NCBI GenBank assembly: GCA_900556845.1
Contig: USQO01000101.1
Coordinates: forward strand, 1-5,558
Reading direction: 5' to 3'
Source of the DNA: an uncultured Bacteroides sp.
GTDB lineage: Bacteria; Bacteroidota; Bacteroidia; Bacteroidales; Bacteroidaceae
DNA length: 5,558 nucleotides
Shown: in pieces, positions 1 through 5,546 of the stretch
How positions within the stretch are numbered: position 1 is the first letter of the stretch
Layout of the letters: each line of letters begins with the position of its first letter
Notes under the pieces: generated by a model
What the model was told of the DNA's origin: nothing
The model's database searches: none
What the model saw: the letters and a program-made list of their open reading frames with translations, nothing else
Position numbers and translations under genes: made by a program

Positions 1-987
1 TTATTGTTGGCATTTGCGGGCTTGGGTTTGTTCGCTTGCTCTAATGAAGATTTGAATGAGTCATCAATTAATGGTGAAGCAACAGTCGGTGTCAAAATTT
101 CAGGTGTTGAGACGCGTGCAGAAGGAGAACAGCAAGCAGTTGAAATTAATAAGATTGTTCTTACTTTATCTGCTTCATCGGCAACCGAACCTTTGACACA
201 GACATTTACTGATGATGCAGATGGTGAAGACCCCAAAACTGCTCTAGAAAAAGCTAATGCGTTTAAGTGGACTGCTGTGCGTAATCCAAGAAGTATGACT
301 GTATCAATAAACGATGGTAAAGCAAAATATACAATTGATGAGGTTAAGGCTACTGGATATGCAGCTCCTTTGTATGGAACTACAACTGCATATACTACTT
401 CTGATGATGGTGGTACAAAACTTTATACTTATACTTTGCCTTTGAAGCCAACTGTTGCTCGAGTTGAATTCTCTGGTATCTCACATTCAACTAAAGAGCA
501 TGGTGAGTTAGGCTGTTATTTTAGCCAAATTAATTGGAATGGCGTTTTCTTGAATAACTATTATAATGCTTCTGATGCTGAAAGTGTAACTAAGCATTCT
601 GCTTGGTCAGATGATTTGCCTCTAAGTGCAACAATAGAAGGTTCATTCCTTGTTCCATGGTCTTCAAGTGATACTTATGCATGGAATATTTTCCCAGGAT
701 TACCTAGCCTGACATTTAGTTTTAAAGATATTAAGTTGGCAGAAGGTATAATTGGAGGAGATGCTTTTATTGGTGGTAATGGATATGCTACAGTTACAGG
801 TTATAAAACAAATGAGGGTGCTCCTATTAATAATTTTGAAGCAGGTAAAATTTATAAAATAACTGGTATTGAAATTGAAGATAGTTATATTGGTGGAACA
901 GTTGACCCAAATAAACCTGTAAATGTCAAAGCAGTAGTTACTGTAGAAAATTGGGGTATTGTGAATGGTACAGTAACTTGGAATTAA
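1..987 (+). CDS. Fimbrillin, probable major (stalk) subunit of a type V pilus; 5' end outside window
   Basis: The reading frame is open from base 1 and 328 residues are visible. It begins inside the hydrophobic core of a lipoprotein signal peptide, so the true start lies upstream. The lipobox is L-F-A-C with the lipid Cys at codon 37-39, followed by S-N-E-D, a surface-export type signature. A Thr-Arg-Ala motif (Arg codon 115-117) lies 26 residues after the Cys, where FimA/Mfa1 pilins are cut by Arg-gingipain. The fimbrillin core motif P-T-V-A-R-V-E-F is near visible residue 154, and the C-terminal pattern G-K-I-Y-K-I-T-G-I then V-T-V-E-N-W is typical of the family's last strands, including the donor strand. 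First position before an anchor gene matches the fimA-fimB and mfa1-mfa2 order, hence the stalk role, which is inferred. Accessory fimbrillins have the same fold, so the family is surer than the role. Confidence 0.85.
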   Translation, partial: LLLAFAGLGLFACSNEDLNESSINGEATVGVKISGVETRAEGEQQAVEINKIVLTLSASSATEPLTQTFTDDADGEDPKTALEKANAFKWTAVRNPRSMTVSINDGKAKYTIDEVKATGYAAPLYGTTTAYTTSDDGGTKLYTYTLPLKPTVARVEFSGISHSTKEHGELGCYFSQINWNGVFLNNYYNASDAESVTKHSAWSDDLPLSATIEGSFLVPWSSSDTYAWNIFPGLPSLTFSFKDIKLAEGIIGGDAFIGGNGYATVTGYKTNEGAPINNFEAGKIYKITGIEIEDSYIGGTVDPNKPVNVKAVVTVENWGIVNGTVTWN

Positions 988-1006
988 TTTTAATTTCCTT
1001 TTAATA

Positions 1007-1036
1007 AACTTCAGCGGAGTAACATCCGCTGAAGTT
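1007..1036 (+). terminator. 12-bp perfect hairpin after the stalk gene; possible partial terminator or mRNA-end stabiliser
   Basis: Arms 1007-1018 (AACTTCAGCGGA) and 1025-1036 pair perfectly around a 6-base loop (GTAACA). The hairpin starts 19 bases after the stalk stop codon. No run of T follows, so it is not a textbook intrinsic terminator. It more likely lets some transcripts through or protects the 3' end of a processed stalk mRNA. No TAnnTTTG promoter is visible between it and the next start at 1077, so the downstream genes probably depend on read-through. Confidence 0.55.
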
Positions 1037-1076
1037 ACTCTAATTCAAACATACAGTTTTATAAATTCAGAAAAAT

Positions 1077-2036
1077 ATGAAGTATTTACAGAAAATATTA
1101 ATGGCACTGGTTGTTATCGTCCTGGCAACCGGATGTATCAAGGATGATTATGATGATTGCGACAATGTGACCATCTACTTCCAGTATCTTGCCGACGGAA
1201 ACAAAGATGTATTATATCAACATATGAAAGGAGTAGACCTGTATGTTTTCGACGAAGGTGGCCGTATTATGGGAGTAGGACACTATAATGAGGACGAATT
1301 GAAGAACTTTGCAGCAAAACCTTCTTTTAAACTGACACCAGGACGGAAATATAAAGTGGTGGCTGTAGGAAATGCATACGAGCGTACTGAAGTAGTGAAT
1401 CTGACTTCAGAAACGGAATTTAATAAAATCTATATTCAGCATCCGGCTTGGGGTACGGGTGAAGAAGTAGACGGACATGACCATAACTATATGGGTCAGC
1501 ACGAATTCTATATCCCTAAAAAAAATGAGTTTACCATGTATCGTGATACATTGACACTTTACAGCGCTCATATCAATGTGGAAATAGAAGTTAACGGGTT
1601 GCCTGCCCCCAATGGAACACGTGCAGGTGATGAAATACCTTATAAGTTGATGATTGAGCAGTCGAACGCTCAAACCGATTTTGATGGAAATATCAATACA
1701 GACAGTGATGCAAAGGGTACATGTTATCCTATTTTGATTTATGATGCAGAACGCAATTGTTATCGTACTGATAATCTCTGCCTTTTCCGTATGGACGATC
1801 ATAATGGGCATATAGACAAGGAATGCTGCGAGCATGAATTGGTCTTGGTGGAAAAAGCTACGGGCAGGGAGTTGGTACGTGGAAATATATACAACTACCT
1901 CAAGTATTATGAAGATGAGATAGACATTACCAAGCAGGAAGCGACCTTGCCAATCGCTATCAACTTCAGCAATGTGGATGTAAACATTACACTTCCTGAC
2001 TGGGTAATAATAGACGGAGAACCTGAATGGAACTAA
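1077..2036 (+). CDS. FimB/Mfa2-family pilus anchor lipoprotein
   Basis: This 319-residue protein has a lipoprotein signal peptide (MKYLQKILMALVVIVL) and lipobox A-T-G-C with the lipid at Cys20, followed by I-K-D-D, a surface-export signature. The next segment, with Asp-Cys at 27-28, then V-T-I-Y-F-Q-Y and V-D-L-Y-V-F-D-E-G-G, is characteristic of the FimB/Mfa2 family (Pfam DUF1812 type). The family forms two beta-sandwich domains, keeps its lipid, ends polymerisation and tethers the fibre to the outer membrane. Consistent with that, there is no Arg between Cys20 and Arg63, so the usual pilin cleavage site is absent. A Thr-Arg-Ala-Gly-Asp motif occurs at 181-185, perhaps between the domains. 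His/Cys clusters are at H134/H136/H142 and H242/H245/C250/C251/H253. Its base composition looks richer in G+C than the rest of the operon. Nineteen bases separate its stop from the next start. The first ATG was chosen because it begins a complete signal peptide. Confidence 0.9.
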   Translation: MKYLQKILMALVVIVLATGCIKDDYDDCDNVTIYFQYLADGNKDVLYQHMKGVDLYVFDEGGRIMGVGHYNEDELKNFAAKPSFKLTPGRKYKVVAVGNAYERTEVVNLTSETEFNKIYIQHPAWGTGEEVDGHDHNYMGQHEFYIPKKNEFTMYRDTLTLYSAHINVEIEVNGLPAPNGTRAGDEIPYKLMIEQSNAQTDFDGNINTDSDAKGTCYPILIYDAERNCYRTDNLCLFRMDDHNGHIDKECCEHELVLVEKATGRELVRGNIYNYLKYYEDEIDITKQEATLPIAINFSNVDVNITLPDWVIIDGEPEWN

Positions 2037-2041
2037 ACCTT

Positions 2042-2049
2042 AGGGAGGA
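2042..2049 (+). promoter_or_regulatory. Strong Shine-Dalgarno sequence setting the start of the accessory fimbrillin
   Basis: AGGGAGGA lies in the short gap after the anchor stop. It touches an ATG at 2050 but leaves 7 bases between its GGAGG core and the ATG at 2056, a normal ribosome spacing. The 2056 start also gives M-K-K, a typical signal-peptide beginning. Bacteroidota genes often lack such a site, and no other gene in this window has one as good. Confidence 0.7.
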
Positions 2050-2055
2050 ATGCTT

Positions 2056-2997
2056 ATGAAAAAACTCGGAAAATATTTAGGTATAACACTGCTGCTTGCA
2101 TGGGTGGTATGCTCATGTATCAAAGAAGATTTTTCTTCGGAGAATAATGACTCTGCCAGTGTTACGGTGAAATTGGATACGCGTGCAGAAGATAGCCAAG
2201 CATTGGCAAACGAAGGGATAGAAAGCGTTCGTCTTATTTTGGTGCAAGGTGGAAAAATTGCAGTCAATGAGATGATTGATTTCACCAAAGAGGCAAATAA
2301 GCCCTTATTGGAGAAAGGGATAACACTTCTAGGCATTAAAGCTGGTGCTACTGATTTCTATGCTGTGGTGAATGAGACTAACGTAGATTATGATTTTAAT
2401 ACAATTACAGTAGGAAATTTGGAGGAAAATTTTAATCCTTCGTTAAAAGGATTTCCGACTTCAAATTCGGAAATATCATTACCGATGTATGGAAAAGCTA
2501 CTGCAGATATAAATAAAGATAATAAAACTATCACGATTGCTGTAACTCGTGCTGTAGCACGTATTGACTTGAATATAGTAAATAACACGGGTGATGAGTT
2601 GACATTGAACGAGGTTAGCTTTAATGAGTTCTTTCCAAATGCAGGATTCTTGGTTAATACTCCTTCTCCACAGAATGACTATTCTGCACCTGTTTTCGAT
2701 AAATTGAATCAAAATATTCCAGTTAGCAGTGATGATAAAGGCACTAAAGCTTTTACATGTTATTTATATGAGTCATTGAAAAATCCTACAACTTATGAAA
2801 TAGGTTTGAAGTTGGGTGATAAATCTTATGACCCGCAGCCGATTCAAAATTTTTCTTCTGCAATAGATAAACTGGCTCGTAATACAATTTTAAGTATAAC
2901 TGCAACAATCAATAAAAAGGACGAAGGTACTTGTGCCGAAATAACTTGTTCAGTTAAAGAATGGGATGTTGTAAAACTTCCTCCAACTTTTGAATAA
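2056..2997 (+). CDS. Fimbrillin-family accessory (adaptor) pilus subunit, lipoprotein precursor
   Basis: From the chosen ATG at 2056 (Shine-Dalgarno spacing; an in-frame ATG at 2050 is too close to it) the product is 313 residues. The signal peptide begins MKKLGKYLG and ends V-C-S-C, lipid at Cys21, followed by I-K-E-D, a surface-export signature. Thr-Arg-Ala at 42-44 is the expected Arg-protease cleavage site, 22 residues after the Cys. Its 13 coding bases (2179-2191) are identical to those in the stalk gene (112-124). The core motif A-V-A-R-I-D-L (Arg169) and the C-terminal A-R-N-T-I-L-S-I then V-K-E-W-D-V-V match fimbrillins. It follows the anchor and precedes the tip gene, like mfa3/mfa4 or fimC/fimD, so an adaptor between stalk and tip is the likely role (inference). 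The 5' part resembles the anchor gene in composition and becomes AT-richer from about 2340. The gene ends in tandem TAATAA stops. Confidence 0.85.
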   Translation: MKKLGKYLGITLLLAWVVCSCIKEDFSSENNDSASVTVKLDTRAEDSQALANEGIESVRLILVQGGKIAVNEMIDFTKEANKPLLEKGITLLGIKAGATDFYAVVNETNVDYDFNTITVGNLEENFNPSLKGFPTSNSEISLPMYGKATADINKDNKTITIAVTRAVARIDLNIVNNTGDELTLNEVSFNEFFPNAGFLVNTPSPQNDYSAPVFDKLNQNIPVSSDDKGTKAFTCYLYESLKNPTTYEIGLKLGDKSYDPQPIQNFSSAIDKLARNTILSITATINKKDEGTCAEITCSVKEWDVVKLPPTFE

Positions 2998-3019
2998 TAA
3001 CTGCTTAAAATTAGTCTGT

Positions 3020-5317
3020 ATGTATACAAAAAAATATAACTTCAATCGGATTATTAAGTGCTGTATGGTTTTGCCTATGCTCTTCTTGGCAGCCTGTACG
3101 GCAGAAGATTTTAATACTCCTTCGCAGCCTCAGGATGAAGGAGTGGTTCTGAATGTAAATATAGCTGGCTCTAGTTCTGTAGATTTGTCGCGAGTTTCTT
3201 CTGAGCGCACTGATCGTAATCGTATTGATGATATGAACATTGTGCTGGCAGATGCTGCAGGAAAAATAACTAAAATTATTTATTTGAGTAATGGTGCGGA
3301 AGTAAATTCTTCTCCAGAGAAGGAAAATGATGCGTTAATATCTGGTTCTTTCCCTAATAATGGTGGTGATGGTTTTAAGTATCATTTGGGAACAGAGTCT
3401 ATGAAAGGTGTTTCTCAAATTTATATTGTTTGTAACTACTGGAAGGTTGATAAGAGTGGCAATATACTTGAAGAGTATAAGAATTTAAATAAATTCTTAG
3501 AGGAAAATAAGATCACTACCATTGAAGATTTAACAAAATTACAGCAAGGTACACCTTTTATAGCTGGAATCCAAACATCAACTTTATTTGGCCAAGCTTC
3601 ACCTGATATCGAAACAAATGAGTCTCATCAAGGTCAGGTTTATAAATGTGAATTGAAACGTACCACTGCCATGATTACAGTTGCTATCAGTTCCAAAGAT
3701 TTGAAAAATGGCGTAAAAATAACACCGAGAAGTATTCAATTACATAATGTACCTACTCAATGTTATATAGGTAAAGAAAATACTGTTAATTCTTTAAAAG
3801 ATGATAACGAAATACAAGATAATGTAATACCAGGAACACCTGATGGTCTTATGCAACAAGTTGGTTGGGACCCACTTACTTCTGAAAAAAATATAACAGT
3901 AGGCGGTCATGGAAATGATGTGAATATTGTCCCTCTCTTTATGTTTGAGAATAAACAAGGAAAATACGGTTCAAATGATGATGAAATTAAAAAAGATCCT
4001 GACCCTAAAAAAAAGGACTTTTGTAGCTATCTGGAAGTTTCTGCAGATTATTTGTATACTCCTCAAAATCCAGGAGAAAATCAGAAATACATCTCTGGTC
4101 CTATCAAGTACAGACTATACCTCGGGGGAAATATTACAAATGATTTTAATGTAATTCGAAACACACATTATCAGGTAACCCTCTCGTTAACAGGTATGGG
4201 GGGCTTGGTAGAAGATGGTAGAACTAGACCAGATGGAAGCTATTTAGGCGATGGCGAAGGTGCAAGTTGGCGTGTAGTTAGTGAAGGTGTTTCTGGTGGT
4301 GGCTCATTCTTGTCTGATGGGTTAAATATGTCTAGTAATGGTTTCTTGGATTATATTGGTTTTGTAAAGGAACCTACCCATAAATATCGAATTTACGCAG
4401 AAAATGACGTACCATGGTTATGGTCTGAAACAATTAAAAATCCTGGAAGTTTAGTGAGTTTATCGAAAGGGGATGAAGTAATCGTATATGAGTATGATCA
4501 ATGCGGAGGTGAACCTGGTATATCATATATTAAACTTTTTGCACAACCATGGTTAGATGAATATCCATATTATTGGAAAGATTATGGAGGAAATAATATA
4601 AATTCATGGATAGAATATGGTGTAAGAAAGGCTAACATGATATTATGGGATGAAACTGCTGGAAAAGAAGTTAGTCGGTTTGAACTTCGTCAATGGTTAC
4701 CTATGCCAGTAATGGTAGATGATAATGGTGCTCCGTTAAAACAACCAGCTGACCCCAATGCTGCTTCGTTTTATTACAGCCGCATCGACGTGTATGAAGG
4801 ACGCGAAATACCTTGGGGACCTGATTATTTCAATAATAATTGGAATGCTAATCAACTGGATAATAGCAAGTGGCGGTATTATAAAGGGTATTATGGAACT
4901 GAACGTAATTATGAGCCTAATTATGGTTTTGATGTCATGGTTGCATTATATGGTACAAACCCGAGTGCATTTACTTTTCAAAAAGACTATGGTCGTCCAA
5001 GCAATGCATTGGGTACAGCCATTTTCCGTGCAGGTAATGCTGTAACATCTACTGGAGGTAGTATTAAGTATAGTTTTAATGAATTGGCACGTATTGGATT
5101 ACCAACAGTGACAGAGTGGGAAAAGATTATGCAATATGGAGTGGTTGATGTCCGTTTTGGTATCAGTAATGTGCCTTATTGGACTTCCACGATGGAGGGA
5201 ATAAAAACAAATACTTATAATCCTATTATAGGTGAAAAGAAGTTAGAAGACCGTACGAACAAACATAGAGTTCGTCTGGTTTATCATAAAAATGATTTTG
5301 CTCAGAAGAAATGGTAA
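3020..5317 (+). CDS. Large pilus tip protein: fimbrillin-like N-terminal half plus lectin/FGE-like C-terminal half
   Basis: The ATG at 3020, 22 bases after the previous stop, gives 765 residues. The signal peptide ends L-A-A-C (lipid Cys26), followed by T-A-E-D, a surface-export signature. Residues 27 to about 420 look fimbrillin-like: V-V-L-N-V-N-I, an Arg cluster (58, 63, 66, 68) where other pilins have their cleavage Arg, R-T-T-A-M-I-T-V near 214, R-N-T-H-Y-Q-V-T at 380-387, and W417-R-V-V. A glycine-rich joint surrounds this point. Residues 420-575 may hold an Ig-like domain ending F-E-L-R-Q-W. Residues about 585-760 carry signatures of the formylglycine-generating-enzyme/C-type-lectin-like fold: L-P-T-V-T-E-W-E-K (694-702), Y-W-T-S-T (720-724), H-R-V-R-L-V (749-754). 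Aromatic-rich patches lie at 511-534 and 603-637. As the last and largest gene of the operon, it corresponds in position and size to a tip adhesin (compare mfa5 and fimE); its ligand cannot be told from sequence. The tip role is well supported, the C-terminal fold moderately. Confidence 0.82.
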   Translation: MYTKKYNFNRIIKCCMVLPMLFLAACTAEDFNTPSQPQDEGVVLNVNIAGSSSVDLSRVSSERTDRNRIDDMNIVLADAAGKITKIIYLSNGAEVNSSPEKENDALISGSFPNNGGDGFKYHLGTESMKGVSQIYIVCNYWKVDKSGNILEEYKNLNKFLEENKITTIEDLTKLQQGTPFIAGIQTSTLFGQASPDIETNESHQGQVYKCELKRTTAMITVAISSKDLKNGVKITPRSIQLHNVPTQCYIGKENTVNSLKDDNEIQDNVIPGTPDGLMQQVGWDPLTSEKNITVGGHGNDVNIVPLFMFENKQGKYGSNDDEIKKDPDPKKKDFCSYLEVSADYLYTPQNPGENQKYISGPIKYRLYLGGNITNDFNVIRNTHYQVTLSLTGMGGLVEDGRTRPDGSYLGDGEGASWRVVSEGVSGGGSFLSDGLNMSSNGFLDYIGFVKEPTHKYRIYAENDVPWLWSETIKNPGSLVSLSKGDEVIVYEYDQCGGEPGISYIKLFAQPWLDEYPYYWKDYGGNNINSWIEYGVRKANMILWDETAGKEVSRFELRQWLPMPVMVDDNGAPLKQPADPNAASFYYSRIDVYEGREIPWGPDYFNNNWNANQLDNSKWRYYKGYYGTERNYEPNYGFDVMVALYGTNPSAFTFQKDYGRPSNALGTAIFRAGNAVTSTGGSIKYSFNELARIGLPTVTEWEKIMQYGVVDVRFGISNVPYWTSTMEGIKTNTYNPIIGEKKLEDRTNKHRVRLVYHKNDFAQKKW

Positions 5318-5327
5318 AAACATATCC

Positions 5328-5341
5328 TCGCTGTGAAGCGA
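5328..5341 (+). other. Small 3' hairpin with GNRA-type loop
   Basis: TCGCT (5328-5332) and AGCGA (5337-5341) pair perfectly around GTGA, which as RNA is a GNRA tetraloop. It lies 11 bases after the tip-gene stop. A 5-bp stem can arise by chance; it counts mainly because a second hairpin and a terminator follow. Confidence 0.35.
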
Positions 5342-5350
5342 CGGTACCCG

Positions 5351-5375
5351 ACTTCTGGCTTAGCGAAGCAGAAGT
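5351..5375 (+). other. 3'-UTR stem-loop upstream of the terminator
   Basis: The left arm 5351-5361 (ACTTCTGGCTT) pairs with 5366-5375 (AAGCAGAAGT), with one bulged G, around a 4-base loop (AGCG). No T-run follows directly, so it is not itself an intrinsic terminator. It may stabilise the 3' end of the operon transcript. Confidence 0.45.
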
Positions 5376-5403
5376 ATAAGTTTATTTTAAATATTTCTCT
5401 ACT

Positions 5404-5437
5404 AAAGGATGTGCCATTTTGGCGCATCCTTTTTTTT
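5404..5437 (+). terminator. Intrinsic (rho-independent) terminator of the pilus operon
   Basis: The arms 5404-5415 (AAAGGATGTGCC) and 5421-5432 (GGCGCATCCTTT) form a 12-bp stem with a single G-U wobble and a 5-base loop (ATTTT). Eight T follow from 5430 to 5437. On the opposite strand only a short T-run follows, so it mainly acts on + strand transcription. It lies about 90 bases after the tip stop and marks the end of the operon. Confidence 0.9.
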
Positions 5438-5495
5438 GTCGTCTTTCTAGATTCTTCGTGGATGTATACTAAAAAAACTGTTTTATGGTAGAAAT

Positions 5496-5527
5496 GTTGT
5501 AACTGTCTGGAGATTAGTGTATTTTTG
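5496..5527 (+). promoter_or_regulatory. Putative Bacteroidota promoter (-33 / -7 type)
   Basis: TATTTTTG at 5520-5527 matches the TAnnTTTG -7 box of the Bacteroides primary sigma factor at every defined base. GTTG at 5496-5499 matches three of four bases of the -33 TTTG box, with 20 bases between, within the usual 19-21. It lies just after the terminator and points rightward, as expected for a new transcription unit. In AT-rich intergenic DNA a chance match is possible. Confidence 0.45.
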
Positions 5528-5546
5528 TTTTTTAATAAGAACACTT

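Noticed and set aside
988..1076. Separate promoter for the anchor gene
   Set aside because: No TAnnTTTG box with a spaced -33 element is visible in this gap; read-through from the stalk gene is the simpler reading.
1407..2712. Minus-strand open frames opposite the anchor and adaptor genes (1407-1835, 2040-2336, 2388-2588, 2479-2712)
   Set aside because: They are antisense shadows of strongly supported lipoprotein genes, with no domain, signal or promoter of their own.
2990..3019. TTG start at 2990 for the tip gene
   Set aside because: It would overlap the adaptor stop and add ten residues ahead of a complete signal peptide that begins at the ATG at 3020.
3927..5045. Alternative + frames inside the tip gene (3927-4154, 4758-5045)
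   Set aside because: They lie wholly within the tip gene in another frame; the tip frame has continuous family motifs through both stretches, so neither frameshift nor nested gene is needed.
4772..5314. Diversity-generating retroelement target, because the C-terminal half looks C-type-lectin-like
   Set aside because: No reverse transcriptase, no template-like near-repeat of the 3' end and no run of AAC/AAT codons at the ligand-face C-terminus are visible here. A search of flanking sequence for a reverse transcriptase and imperfect repeat would be needed to revive it.
5302..5544. Minus-strand open frame of 80 codons across the 3' end of the tip gene and the terminator
   Set aside because: It covers the operon terminator and 3' hairpins, overlaps a real gene end, has no visible start signals or recognisable domain, and has low-complexity AT-driven composition.
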